Assembly (NCBI RefSeq): GCF_020171285.1
Contig: NZ_JAIUZI010000001.1
Location: 310,001-374,000 of the forward strand
DNA length: 64,000 nt
Origin: Seohaeicola saemankumensis
Lineage (GTDB): Bacteria > Pseudomonadota > Alphaproteobacteria > Rhodobacterales > Rhodobacteraceae
Reading direction: 5' to 3'
The notes under the pieces were generated by a model. The model saw only the letters and a list, made by a program, of their open reading frames with translations. It did no database searches and had not been told where the DNA came from. Shown piece after piece: positions 8,691 through 17,532 of this stretch (position 1 is its first letter; every line of letters begins with the position of its first letter). A program made the position numbers and the translations under genes.

Positions 8691-9701
8691 ATGGTGACGG
8701 CGGCACCCAGACACGGCGCCGTTTTCGCGCAGGTGCTGGCGCGTGACCTTCTGGCCGACGGGTTTACCGAGGCGCAGATCTTTGCCAGATCCGGCTTTGG
8801 GCCCGACCTGCTGACCGCCGACAAACCCGTTGCGGCCTTCGATGACATCGCCGGTCTCTTTGAACACGCGGCCCGGCTGACCAACAATGACGTGATCGGC
8901 TTCCAGCGTGGCCAGAAACGGCAGATGCGGCGCTCGGGGTTGATTTTTTATGTCGGTCAGTCGTCGCCGACAGTGGCCGATTTCCTGCACAACATCGCCC
9001 GATATCGCCGGGTGTTCAGCGATGCGGTCGAAATCGACACCAGCAGCCTCGACAGGGACGGGCGGGTGAAATGGTATTTCAACGTCCCGGCCGGGGTGCA
9101 ACGGCGGCAATACGTCGAATTCGGCGCCTCGGGCCTGCTGCACGCCATCCGGCAGGCCGCCAACCGGGTGATCCGGCCCGAACGGGTCACCTTTCGCCAT
9201 GCCCGCAACACCAACCTCGATGAATTCCGGTCGTATTTCGGTTGCCCGGTCGAGTTCGGCGCGACGGACAACTTGTATGTGTTCCGCCAGTCCGATCTGT
9301 CGCTGCCGTTGATGACGTCAGACAACGATCTTTACGCGGTTCTGCTGGATCACTGCCATCTGGTGCTGCGGGACGTGACCCGCAACGTGCCGCCGCTGAT
9401 CGTCGATGTCGAGCGGATGATCGCCGACCGGCTTGCTTCGGGCGAGGCCTCGCAGGATCAGGTGGCACGGGCCCTGGGCATGAGCCCGCGCACCCTGTCG
9501 CGGCGGCTGTCAGCGGAGAACACGACGTTTTTCGAAACGCTCGAAAATCTGCGCAAGTCGCTGTCGATCAGCTATCTCAAGGACAGCGACCTGAGCCTGA
9601 CGGAAATTGCTTATCTGTTGGGATATTCCGGGCTTAGCAGTTTCAGCGAAGCGTTCAAACGCTGGACCGGCGCATCGCCCGGTCAATACCGGATGAGCTG
9701 A
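8691..9701 (+). CDS. AraC-family transcriptional regulator
   Basis: The 336-residue protein has an N-terminal arabinose-binding-like domain of the OruR/ArgR type (FAQVLARDLLADGFTEAQIFARSGF...) and two C-terminal helix-turn-helix motifs. The first is VARALGMSPRTLSRRLSAE and the second is LSLTEIAYLLGYSGLSSFSEAFKRW, followed by TGASPGQYR, the standard AraC ending. Such regulators usually activate a nearby catabolic gene. The nearest downstream gene is the GAPDH gene at 9930, but the palindromes there are not of AraC type. The divergent neighbour is the LysR gene. The inducer is unknown. Confidence 0.9.
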   Translation: MVTAAPRHGAVFAQVLARDLLADGFTEAQIFARSGFGPDLLTADKPVAAFDDIAGLFEHAARLTNNDVIGFQRGQKRQMRRSGLIFYVGQSSPTVADFLHNIARYRRVFSDAVEIDTSSLDRDGRVKWYFNVPAGVQRRQYVEFGASGLLHAIRQAANRVIRPERVTFRHARNTNLDEFRSYFGCPVEFGATDNLYVFRQSDLSLPLMTSDNDLYAVLLDHCHLVLRDVTRNVPPLIVDVERMIADRLASGEASQDQVARALGMSPRTLSRRLSAENTTFFETLENLRKSLSISYLKDSDLSLTEIAYLLGYSGLSSFSEAFKRWTGASPGQYRMS

Positions 9702-9787
9702 CACCGCCCCTCTCTGGCGCCGCGCTGCGGCGAAAATTGCCGCATGCCGGAACGAGGGGCTGGAAATTCGCAGCAGGCTGCGCTAAG

Positions 9788-9803
9788 ATGTTAGCGCTAG
9801 CAT
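9788..9803. promoter_or_regulatory. LacI-type operator, upstream copy
   Basis: The sequence ATGTTAGCGCTAGCAT is a near-perfect palindrome centred on a CG step, with one mismatched pair. This form (TGTTAGCGCTAACA-like) is typical of LacI/GalR-family operators. It lies about 130 bp upstream of the GAPDH start. Confidence 0.65.
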
Positions 9804-9827
9804 TGCTCGACGCCCTTGCGGCCAGAA

Positions 9828-9843
9828 ATGTTAGCGCTAACAT
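9828..9843. promoter_or_regulatory. LacI-type operator, perfect copy
   Basis: ATGTTAGCGCTAACAT is a perfect 16-bp palindrome whose centre lies 40 bp from that of the upstream copy, close to four helical turns, so two dimers could bind the same DNA face. No LacI-family gene is present in the window. Confidence 0.7.
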
Positions 9844-9929
9844 AGCGAGCTGCCCGACCGGGCAAGCGTGAACGCGACAGCGACCCGGCTCCCACAGGCC
9901 GGGACCGGGATAGAATGAGGAGCACGAGA

Positions 9930-10967
9930 ATGCCGGTAAGAGTTGCCATCAACGGGTTCGGCCGCATCGGGCGCTGCGTCCTGCGGGCCTGGATCGAATC
10001 CGGGCGTACCGATATCGAAGTGGTCGCGATCAATGATCTCGCGCCCGCCGAAACCAATGCCCACCTGCTGGCTTTCGACTCCGTGCATGGCCGGTTCAGC
10101 ACGCCGGTGTCGCTGGACGGGGACCGGCTGCGGGTCGGCGACCACGTGATCCGCGTCACCGCAGAACGCGACCCGGCGGCGCTGCCATGGTCCGATGTCG
10201 ACGTGGCGCTGGAATGCACCGGGCTGTTCACCGCCCGCGACAAGGCGGCGGCGCACCTTGAAAATGGTGCCCACAAGGTGCTGATCTCGGCACCGGGGGC
10301 GAATGCGGACAAGACGATCGTCTATGGCGTCAACCACCGGACGCTGACCGCCGAGGATCGCGTGGTGTCAAACGCCAGCTGCACCACCAACTGCCTCGCC
10401 CCGGTGGCCAAGGTGCTGGATGACGCCTTTGGCATCGAAACCGGCTATATGACCACGATCCACAGCTATACCGGTGACCAGCCGACGCTGGATACCGCGC
10501 ACAAGGACCTGTATCGCGCCCGTGCCGCCGGGCTGTCGATGATCCCGACCTCGACCGGTGCGGCTCGGGCGGTGGGGCTGGTGCTGCCGCAACTCAACGG
10601 GCGGCTCGACGGCTCCGCGATCCGGGTGCCGACACCGAATGTCTCGGTGGTCGACCTCAGCTTCATGCCGACCCGCGCCGCCACCGCCGAGGCCATCAAT
10701 GACGCGGTCCGCCAGGCGGCTGCGGCCGGCGATCTTCAGGGCATCCTCGGTCTGTCGGATCAGCCGCTGGTGTCCTCCGATTTCAACCACGACGCGCGCT
10801 CCTCGATCATGGCGGCGGCCCAGACCCACGTGGGCGAGGGCGGCATGGTCCGCGTGCTCAGCTGGTACGATAACGAATGGGGCTTTTCCAACCGGATGCT
10901 GGATACCTCGGTCGCCATGATCCGCGCCGACGCCCGCGCCAACAGCAGCATCGGCGCCGCCGCCTGA
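9930..10967 (+). CDS. gap: Type I glyceraldehyde-3-phosphate dehydrogenase
   Basis: The 345-residue enzyme oxidises glyceraldehyde 3-phosphate to 1,3-bisphosphoglycerate with NAD+ or NADP+. The Rossmann start is [12 protein letters not shown], the catalytic Cys lies in [12 protein letters not shown] (Cys151), and the partner His is in TTIHSYT (His178). The phosphate-site loop PTSTGAARA and the ending [15 protein letters not shown] are standard. The ATG at 9930 is preferred over the in-frame ATG at 9915 because GAGGAG precedes it at good spacing. Two palindromic operators lie upstream and a terminator lies 27 bp downstream, so the gene is probably a single-gene unit under sugar-responsive control. 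A second, divergent paralogue is found at 59067-60062. Confidence 0.95.
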   Translation: MPVRVAINGFGRIGRCVLRAWIESGRTDIEVVAINDLAPAETNAHLLAFDSVHGRFSTPVSLDGDRLRVGDHVIRVTAERDPAALPWSDVDVALECTGLFTARDKAAAHLENGAHKVLISAPGANADKTIVYGVNHRTLTAEDRVVSNASCTTNCLAPVAKVLDDAFGIETGYMTTIHSYTGDQPTLDTAHKDLYRARAAGLSMIPTSTGAARAVGLVLPQLNGRLDGSAIRVPTPNVSVVDLSFMPTRAATAEAINDAVRQAAAAGDLQGILGLSDQPLVSSDFNHDARSSIMAAAQTHVGEGGMVRVLSWYDNEWGFSNRMLDTSVAMIRADARANSSIGAAA

Positions 10968-10993
10968 CGGCCCGCCGAATTCGACAGATCATA

Positions 10994-11022
10994 AGGGTCG
11001 GGCCGATTGCCCGGCCCTTTTT
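10994..11022 (+). terminator. Rho-independent terminator of gap
   Basis: A 9-bp GC-rich stem (10995-11003 pairing with 11009-11017, with one G-U pair) and a 5-base loop are followed by five T residues. It lies 27 bp after the gap stop codon. Confidence 0.85.
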
Positions 11023-11501
11023 CGTCGCCGGTCCCCGAGCCGGCCGGTTTGGCCCGGTCTGCCTCACCTGCGCCACATTTCCGCCACGTCAGCATGGCGG
11101 GCCGCCGGGCCCGGTCGGCACGAGACAATCTTCCGATTCTCGCATATATATTGAGGATCTATTGTGAACAATTCACTTGATTCGGGGGGTGTTGTTCAGC
11201 ACGTGACTGAAAAAACAGCCAAATTTTCCCCTCGACAGGTCGGAAACAAACTGTTTACGCGGTAATTCTTAAAAATGGATTGGTCGGTGTTACGTTAGAT
11301 CATGGCAATTTTGGGGCAAAATCTGGTCCCGAAGGAGCCACTGCCGTAGGGGCGACTTGGGGACGCCGCCAACGGTCAGTCTGTTTTACTTCCAGGCCAG
11401 CTGCTGGCGCCTGGATTCTGTGGTGTTGGTTTTCATGATCTGCGCGGGCCGCCGGGCTGGCGCGTTCAATACGGTTGTGTGGTCGTTCCGGGGGGGACGT
11501 G
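11023..11501. other. Long leader/promoter region in front of the EPS locus
   Basis: No gene is supported in these 479 bp, which are A/T-richer than the surrounding DNA, notably at 11140-11330. The inverted repeat GTGAA-3 nt-TTCAC lies at 11164-11176, and AAACA-3 nt-TGTTT is near 11244-11256. A long untranslated leader or several regulator sites are plausible ahead of the polysaccharide genes. Nothing matches a known riboswitch. Confidence 0.5.
11164..11176. promoter_or_regulatory. Small inverted repeat, possible regulator site
   Basis: GTGAACAATTCAC has 5-bp arms around a 3-base centre in the A/T-rich stretch upstream of the EPS genes. The binding protein is unknown, and the short arms make a chance origin possible. 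Confidence 0.3.
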
Positions 11502-12296
11502 ATGATAAAGCTGGTTCAGGACAACGTGGCGCTGACACTGCGGCGCCACCAAAACCTTCACGCGGTCTTTGCCGCGTCGCTGTCGCAGCCCATCCAGCTG
11601 CCGCAGGCCGCAAACCTCAATTCTCCGGTGATTGCGGCGCCGCGCGCGTCCATTACGGCGCGCAGCCGACAGCGCGACACGGGGCAGGGCTGGTATCTGA
11701 ACTGGGGCAAACACGCCTTTGAAAGCGCGCTGATCCTGCTGACCCTGCCGCTATGGCTGCCGATCCTGATGGCCTGTGCCGCCGCGCTCTGGATGGAGGG
11801 CGGCCAGCCGTTCTACTGGCAGGATCGTCTGGGCAAGGGCGGCAAGAGGTTCCGTATCGTCAAACTGCGGACCATGGTGCGCGACGCGGATGCCCGGCTG
11901 GCCGAATATCTGGCCCGTGATCCGGCGATGCGCGAAGAATGGGAAACCACGCAAAAGCTCAAGAATGACCCGCGCATCACCCGCGTCGGCGCCTTCCTGC
12001 GGGCGACCTCGCTGGACGAGGTGCCGCAGTTCTGGAACGTGCTGCGCGGCGAGATGAGCCTGGTTGGCCCGCGTCCGATGATGCCGGACCAACTGCCGCT
12101 TTATGGCGATGCGCATGCCTATTTCGCCCTGAAACCGGGGATCACCGGCCTGTGGCAGGTCTCGGCCCGCAACGAGAGCCGGTTCGATTACCGGGCCAAG
12201 GTCGATGCCGACTACTTCCTTGGGGTGTCGCTGAAATGCGATGCGCTGCTGATCGTGCGGACGGTGGGCGTGGTGCTGCGTCAAACCGGCTACTGA
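11502..12296 (+). CDS. Undecaprenyl-phosphate sugar-1-phosphate transferase (EPS initiation)
   Basis: This 264-residue protein belongs to the bacterial sugar transferase family (ExoY, and the catalytic half of WcaJ/WbaP). It attaches the first sugar-1-phosphate to undecaprenyl phosphate at the inner membrane. One membrane/re-entrant helix is at residues about 74-97 (FESALILLTLPLWLPILMAC). The family motifs follow: PFYWQDRLGKGGKRFRIVKLRTM, then TSLDEVPQFWNVLRGEMSLVGPRP, and the C-terminal KPGITGLWQVSARNES with DYRAKVDADYF. The ATG at 11502 was chosen because GGGGGA precedes it; a longer in-frame start at 11475 has no such site. It heads the EPS locus, 40 bp before the CpsD-like gene. Confidence 0.92.
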   Translation: MIKLVQDNVALTLRRHQNLHAVFAASLSQPIQLPQAANLNSPVIAAPRASITARSRQRDTGQGWYLNWGKHAFESALILLTLPLWLPILMACAAALWMEGGQPFYWQDRLGKGGKRFRIVKLRTMVRDADARLAEYLARDPAMREEWETTQKLKNDPRITRVGAFLRATSLDEVPQFWNVLRGEMSLVGPRPMMPDQLPLYGDAHAYFALKPGITGLWQVSARNESRFDYRAKVDADYFLGVSLKCDALLIVRTVGVVLRQTGY

Positions 12297-12336
12297 CAAT
12301 TTCCGTTACCTGTGACAGATCATTTGGAGCGTACCC

Positions 12337-13239
12337 ATGAAAGACTATAGTGTAACGGACGCAACCGTGACCCCGGTCCAGATGCCGGGTCCGAACAACT
12401 GGGAAATGCACGGGGTGACACACGAGGACCGCCCAAAACCGTTCCGCCGCCGGTCTGCACTGCGCAGCATCGAACCGCCGCTGCAGGACGAGGCCGACAG
12501 CCGCCGGAACCTGCCGGCGACCCTGCCGCAGCCCTGGGACCAGCTGCGCCATGCGCGCCCGGCGGTCCGCAAGCATATCCTGGCACGCGCGCCCCTGGTG
12601 AACTTCTTTCGCGAAACCCCGACCGCGCGTTCCTTTGACCTGCTGCGCACCCGCCTGTCGCAGGCGATGAAACAGCGCGGCTGGAAACGGCTGGCCGTGG
12701 TTTCCCCCACCCGTGGGTGCGGCGCCACCTTTTCCGCCGTCAACCTGGCGCTCAGCCTGGCCCGCGTCCCCGGCAGCCGCACCATTCTGATGGACCTGAA
12801 CCAGCGCGACCCGGGCGTCGGCGATGCGCTCGACATACACGGTGTTGGCGATGCGGCGGCCTTCCTGTCCGGTGACCTGCCTGCAACCGGCCATCTGGTG
12901 AAATGCAACGACACGCTGGCGCTGGGGCTGATCGACGATCCCGACCACCGCGCCGCCGCCGAACGTCTGCACAGCGCCGAATGCGCACAGGCGCTGGACC
13001 GGATGTGCGACGACATGAACCCTGATCAGGTGCTGTTCGATCTGCCGCCGGTGCTGGGCTACGATGATTTCGCCGCCTTCCTGCCGCGCGTGGATGCCGT
13101 GCTTCTGGTGGCCGATGCGACTCGGACCACGGCCGCCCATATCACGGCCTGCGAAGAGGTCATCAACGGGCATTCGCAGTTGCTGGGCGTGGTTCTGAAC
13201 CGCGCGCGGCGCGGAGGGGTTGAAACCTACGACGCCTGA
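12337..13239 (+). CDS. CpsD/CapB-like EPS ATPase with degenerate Walker A
   Basis: The 300-residue protein resembles the cytoplasmic tyrosine-kinase partner (BY-kinase, CpsD/CapB/ExoP C-terminal domain) that controls chain length together with Wzz. The Walker A position reads SPTRGCGATF (residues 123-132), so the invariant Lys of GKT/GKS is replaced by Ala. Walker A' is ILMDLNQRDPG (150-160) and Walker B is VLFDLPPVLGYDDF. The C-terminal Tyr cluster of true kinases is reduced to a single Tyr three residues from the end. I recall similar forms in other Rhodobacteraceae EPS loci. A scaffolding or weakly active ATPase role is therefore more likely than phosphotransfer. The Wzz-like partner begins 128 bp downstream. 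Confidence 0.8.
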   Translation: MKDYSVTDATVTPVQMPGPNNWEMHGVTHEDRPKPFRRRSALRSIEPPLQDEADSRRNLPATLPQPWDQLRHARPAVRKHILARAPLVNFFRETPTARSFDLLRTRLSQAMKQRGWKRLAVVSPTRGCGATFSAVNLALSLARVPGSRTILMDLNQRDPGVGDALDIHGVGDAAAFLSGDLPATGHLVKCNDTLALGLIDDPDHRAAAERLHSAECAQALDRMCDDMNPDQVLFDLPPVLGYDDFAAFLPRVDAVLLVADATRTTAAHITACEEVINGHSQLLGVVLNRARRGGVETYDA

Positions 13240-13367
13240 GACCACCTGTTTTCCCGGAGACTGTCAAAGTTTTGCCCCTTTGATATGGTTACTGCATATC
13301 AACGGCCCGAAGATACGGGCCGGCACGACATGGCAAGAGCAGCTGCGGAATAACCGGGAACAGGCGT

Positions 13368-14657
13368 ATGGGGCCGATTCATTCACTGGACGATTTTGTC
13401 GACATGGTGCGCCGCCGGATCTGGCTGATCCTGGCGGTGATCGCGCTTGGCTGCGTCGCCTCGGTGTTCTACGCCCTGCAGACCCAGCACATGTACCGCT
13501 CGTCCGAGGTGATCCAGGTCGCCCAGCCCAAGATCGCCGACGATCTGGCCAAATCCACCGTCGACGGATCGGCGGCGCAGCGTCTGCAACTGATCGAACA
13601 GCGCCTGATGACGCGGGCGGTGCTGTCCGAGATCATCGACACCTACGGGCTTTACGCCGATCTGACCGCGCTGACCCGGACCGAACTGACCGATCTGCTG
13701 CGTCTGGCCGTTCGTATCGAGGGCGTCGCGGCGGCGGGGCAGGGCTCGGGCGGGGGCGCGGTGTCGGTGCTGACCATCACCGCCGAAATGCCCACCGCGC
13801 TGCAGGCCCAGCAGGTCGCCCATGAATTCGCCAAGCGCACGATAGACCTCAGCAACGAAACCCGGATCGAACTCGCCCGCGAAACGCTCGACTTCTTCGC
13901 GGCCCGCGAAAACGCCCTGTCGGCCGAGATCCTCAAGGTCGAGGATGCGCTGGCGCAGTTCCGGCTGGAAAACGATCTGTCGCTGCCCGGCAGCGTTGAA
14001 TTCCGCCGCGCCGAGATCGCCACGATAAACGATGGCCTGCTGAACATCGCCCGCGAACGCATCCAGATCGAACGTGCCGCCGACCTCGCCCGCCGGAATG
14101 AACGCAAGGCCACCGCCGAACGGCTGCTGGCCGACTACAACGAACAGCTTGCCACGCTGGACGCCCAGCGTGACCTGCTCGAAAACTACAAGGCCGAGCT
14201 GGAAGCCTCGATCGAAACTTCGCCCGAAATCGACCGCCAGGTCGGCGCCTTCGAACGTCAGCTGGAACAGATGCGCAACGAACTGGAACGCATCGTCACG
14301 GCCCGGACCGAGGCCGAGGTCGGATACCGTCTGGAAACCCAGAACCAGTCCGAACGGCTGACCGTGATCGAACCGGCCGAGGTGCCCGATTACCCGTTCA
14401 CCGGCAGCCGCAAGAAACTGGCGTTGATGGGGGCGGTGGCCAGCGTCGGCGCGGCGCTGGCATTGGCCTTCCTGATGGATCTGCGTCACCCCGTCCTGCG
14501 CACCGCCGCCCAGATGGAGCGTGAATTGGGCATCAAGCCCGTGGTCTCGGTGCCCTTTCTCGATACCCGGCCCCGGCGGCGGACCCTCTGGTCCCGTCTG
14601 CGCGGCCTGTTCCGCCCCGGCAAGATCGACGGCCCGGCCCCCGGTTCGGCGCCCTGA
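13368..14657 (+). CDS. Wzz-type polysaccharide chain-length determinant
   Basis: The 429-residue inner-membrane protein has two membrane helices, at residues about 18-36 (IWLILAVIALGCVASVFYA) and about 350-372. The periplasmic part between them is a long coiled coil of the Wzz/GNVR type, rich in Glu/Arg/Leu, with EIDRQVGAFERQLEQMRNELERIV. The proline motif before the second helix (PAEVPDYPFTGSRKK) is typical. The cytoplasmic tail is short and carries no kinase domain; that function sits in the separate upstream gene. It determines polymer length together with the Wzy-like polymerase at 34134. Its end lies 3 bp from the end of the convergent flippase gene. Confidence 0.9.
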   Translation: MGPIHSLDDFVDMVRRRIWLILAVIALGCVASVFYALQTQHMYRSSEVIQVAQPKIADDLAKSTVDGSAAQRLQLIEQRLMTRAVLSEIIDTYGLYADLTALTRTELTDLLRLAVRIEGVAAAGQGSGGGAVSVLTITAEMPTALQAQQVAHEFAKRTIDLSNETRIELARETLDFFAARENALSAEILKVEDALAQFRLENDLSLPGSVEFRRAEIATINDGLLNIARERIQIERAADLARRNERKATAERLLADYNEQLATLDAQRDLLENYKAELEASIETSPEIDRQVGAFERQLEQMRNELERIVTARTEAEVGYRLETQNQSERLTVIEPAEVPDYPFTGSRKKLALMGAVASVGAALALAFLMDLRHPVLRTAAQMERELGIKPVVSVPFLDTRPRRRTLWSRLRGLFRPGKIDGPAPGSAP

Positions 14658-14660
14658 TCG

Positions 14661-16025
14661 TCAGCCCGCGCCGGGCAGCAGCGCGGCGATATGATCCCAA
14701 TGCAGCGCAATTGCGCCCCCCGCCAGCGCAAAGGACACCGCCGCCGCCGCCAGATCGTGCAGCGGATCCCAGACGTCGTGCTTGCGCGCCAGCCAGATCA
14801 GCACCGGATAGGCCAGCAGGTTGGCAAAGCCGATTGCCACCACTGCACCAACCAGTCCAAAGGTGCTGACACCCAGCAGGATCATGCCGACCTGCGCCAC
14901 CGCCCGCACCGCCGAAAAGATGAAAAACGACCGGCTGTCACCCGCCGCCAGCGCCGCCTGGTCATAGGTCATGCCGATCACCGAGGGGATCATCGCGCAG
15001 GCGATCAGCGTCACCAGCGGCCCCGACGCGAGATAGCGCTCGTCGTAGAGCAGCCCCACCAGCGCCGGGCCGACATAGGCCATGATCAGCGACAGGCACA
15101 GCACACCGGCCGTCAGCACCAGCCGCAGCAGCCGTTGCTTGCGCCGGTTCGCGGGGTCCTCGTGGGCCGGTTTCTCGCGGTAGACCGGGATCATCAGCCG
15201 GTTGTTCACCGAATGGCCCAGCAGGGTCGGGAAACTGGCCAGGAAATAGGCGATGTTGTACAGCCCCAACAGCTCCAGCGACAGGAACTTGCCCAGGATC
15301 GCCCGGTCACCCTGGCTGGTGACGAACCAAAAGGCGGTGCTCAGGAAAATCCACTTGCCGAAATGCACCAGCTCGTTGGCCGCCGCCTTCTCCCAGCGGA
15401 ACCGGTTGCGATGTCCCGGCAGCAGCCAGGTGGTCAGCGCCAGCCGGAACGCCGCCTGCATCACGCCGCCCAGCACCAGCGCGATCACCGATTGCGTGGC
15501 CAGCGCCAGCAGCACCATCGCCAGAATGCCCAGGAACTGGCTCAGCAGGTCCAGCGCCGTCAGCCGTTCCAGCCACAGATGCCGGTGCGCGGTCTCGATC
15601 CGCGTCGGGTTCAGCCCGGCAATCGCCAGCGCGACGCCGGCGATCGGCAGATACAGCGCCAGCGCCGGTTCGCCATAGAAATGCGCCACCGGCAACGCCA
15701 CCAGCGCCGTCGCGCCCCACAAGGCCAGCCCCCGCAGAACCTGGATGGTCCAGGCGGTGTCGAGGAAATCGGGATCGTCGCCGCGCTTGTTCTGCGAAAT
15801 CGCCGGCCCGATGCCGACATCGGAAAACATCGACAAACCCACCGTCACCACGCTGACCAGCGCCATCAGGCCAAAGGCCTCGGGAAACAGGATGCGGGTC
15901 AGGACCAGGTTGCCCGCCAGCCGCAGCGCCTGGCTGCCGCCATAGCCGATCACCAGCATTGATCCGCTGCGCAGCACGCGCGCCATCAGGCCGTCGCCCC
16001 GGAATGCCGTAGTGATCCGTGTCAT
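14661..16025 (-). CDS. Polysaccharide flippase (Wzx-like, MATE/MOP fold)
   Basis: The 454-residue protein has about 12-14 hydrophobic segments and the start typical of lipopolysaccharide-type flippases: VLRSGSMLVIGYGGSQALRLAGNLVLTRILFPEAFGLMALVSV. It is expected to move undecaprenyl-linked repeat units from the cytoplasmic to the periplasmic face of the inner membrane. The motif DVGIGPAISQNKRGDDPDFLDTAWTIQVLRG is common to the RfbX/WzxC-like group. It is read against its neighbours: convergent with the Wzz gene and divergent from the GT4 gene, with a 269-bp promoter gap. Confidence 0.9.
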   Translation of the reverse strand: MTRITTAFRGDGLMARVLRSGSMLVIGYGGSQALRLAGNLVLTRILFPEAFGLMALVSVVTVGLSMFSDVGIGPAISQNKRGDDPDFLDTAWTIQVLRGLALWGATALVALPVAHFYGEPALALYLPIAGVALAIAGLNPTRIETAHRHLWLERLTALDLLSQFLGILAMVLLALATQSVIALVLGGVMQAAFRLALTTWLLPGHRNRFRWEKAAANELVHFGKWIFLSTAFWFVTSQGDRAILGKFLSLELLGLYNIAYFLASFPTLLGHSVNNRLMIPVYREKPAHEDPANRRKQRLLRLVLTAGVLCLSLIMAYVGPALVGLLYDERYLASGPLVTLIACAMIPSVIGMTYDQAALAAGDSRSFFIFSAVRAVAQVGMILLGVSTFGLVGAVVAIGFANLLAYPVLIWLARKHDVWDPLHDLAAAAVSFALAGGAIALHWDHIAALLPGAG

Positions 16026-16294
16026 GCGGAATGCGTCGTCCTTGTCGGGACCGAAAGTCGTCTCACGCTAGGGGGTGCGGGGAATCACGTCAATCCGGGC
16101 GGCGGTGCAGGGGGCGGAAAAGATGGTGTGCCGCAGGGCTTTAGGAAACAAACCGCCCTGAATCCGATCATAGCGGTGCAACCCGAAACCGGGCCCCCGG
16201 CCGATCGGGCAAACCGGTGTCGGTTCTTTCCATGTTCCGGCACAGCCGTTAGACATCGTCAGGTAGACCATCCGACCAAATCTGGGGTCCGCCC

Positions 16295-17497
16295 GTGAAG
16301 CTCGCCTATGTCCTGAACACCTACCCGCTGCCGTCGCACAGCTTCATCCGCCGCGAACTGGCGGCGCTTGAGGCGGATGGCGACCCGGTGCTGCGGCTGG
16401 CGATGCGGCGGCCCGACGTGCCGCTGCCCGATGCCGGTGATCAGGCCGAACAGGCGCGCACCGAATACGTGCTGGACCGGGGCGCAGTGCGGCTGGCGGC
16501 AGGCGCGGCGCGGCTGGCGCTGGGCCGCCCCGCGCGGTTTTTCTCGGCCCTGCGGCTGGCGCTCTCCGCCGGCCGCGCCGCCCCCGGCGGCCGGCTCCGC
16601 CACCTGATCTATCTGGCCGAAGCTGCCCGCGTCGCGCAGCGCTGCGCCGAGGCCGGCATCACCCATGTGCACGCCCATTTCGGCACCAATTCCACCGCCG
16701 TCGCCATGCTTTGCCATGCGCTGGGCGGCCCGCGCTACAGCTTCACCGCCCATGGGCCCGAGGAATTCGATGCCCCTGCGGCCTTCTCTCTGGGCACCAA
16801 ACTGGACCGCGCCGCCTTTGCCGTGGGCGTCAGCCAGTTTGGCCGCAGCCAGCTCTGCCGCTGGGCCGCCTTCGAAACATGGCCCCGGATCAAGGTGGTC
16901 CATTGCGGCATCGAGCCAGCCAAATTCGCCACTCCTGCGCCACTGCCCGAGGGGCCGCTGCGGCTGGTCTCGATCGGCCGTTTCGTCGAACAAAAGGGGC
17001 AGATGGTGTTGGTCGAGGCAATGGCACGGCTACGCGACACCAATTCCGACGTGCATCTGACCCTGGTCGGCGACGGCCCGATGCGCGGTGATCTCGAGGC
17101 CGCCATTGCCCGGCACGATCTGGGCGGGGCGATCACCCTGACCGGCTGGCTGGACGAAGACGGCGTGCGCGCCGCGCTCGACGCCGCCCATGCGCTGGCC
17201 ATGCCCAGCTTTGCCGAGGGCCTGCCGATGGTGGTGATGGAGGCGATGGCCGCCGAACGCGCCGTCATCGCCACCTATATCGCCGGAACGCCCGAACTGG
17301 TCCGGCCGGGCGAAACCGGCTCGCTGGTGCCGGCGGGCGACGCCGCCGCGCTGGCCGATGCGATCCGCGCCCTGGCCGTGACACCGCGCGACCGGCTACA
17401 GGACATGGCCCGCGCCGGGCGCGCACGGGTGCTGCAGCGCCACGACGTGACCGCACAGGCCCGCAAGCTGGCCAGCTACTTCGCCGACCCGACCTGA
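16295..17497 (+). CDS. GT4-family glycosyltransferase
   Basis: The 400-residue protein is a GT-B fold transferase resembling colanic-acid WcaL-type enzymes. The N-terminal domain begins KLAYVLNTYPLPSHSFIRRELAALE, and the acceptor-side motif HVHAHFGTNSTAVAML follows. The C-terminal domain has RLVSIGRFVEQKGQMVLVEAMA and the EX7E-like signature in SFAEGLPMVVMEAMAAERAVIAT. It transfers a sugar from a nucleotide donor to the lipid-linked repeat unit on the cytoplasmic side. The sugar is not predictable. It stands alone on the plus strand, and the convergent glycoside-hydrolase-like gene ends 35 bp downstream. Confidence 0.9.
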   Translation: MKLAYVLNTYPLPSHSFIRRELAALEADGDPVLRLAMRRPDVPLPDAGDQAEQARTEYVLDRGAVRLAAGAARLALGRPARFFSALRLALSAGRAAPGGRLRHLIYLAEAARVAQRCAEAGITHVHAHFGTNSTAVAMLCHALGGPRYSFTAHGPEEFDAPAAFSLGTKLDRAAFAVGVSQFGRSQLCRWAAFETWPRIKVVHCGIEPAKFATPAPLPEGPLRLVSIGRFVEQKGQMVLVEAMARLRDTNSDVHLTLVGDGPMRGDLEAAIARHDLGGAITLTGWLDEDGVRAALDAAHALAMPSFAEGLPMVVMEAMAAERAVIATYIAGTPELVRPGETGSLVPAGDAAALADAIRALAVTPRDRLQDMARAGRARVLQRHDVTAQARKLASYFADPT

Positions 17498-17532
17498 CGC
17501 ATGCCCGATGCCGAACCGGCACCCGGGGCTGG

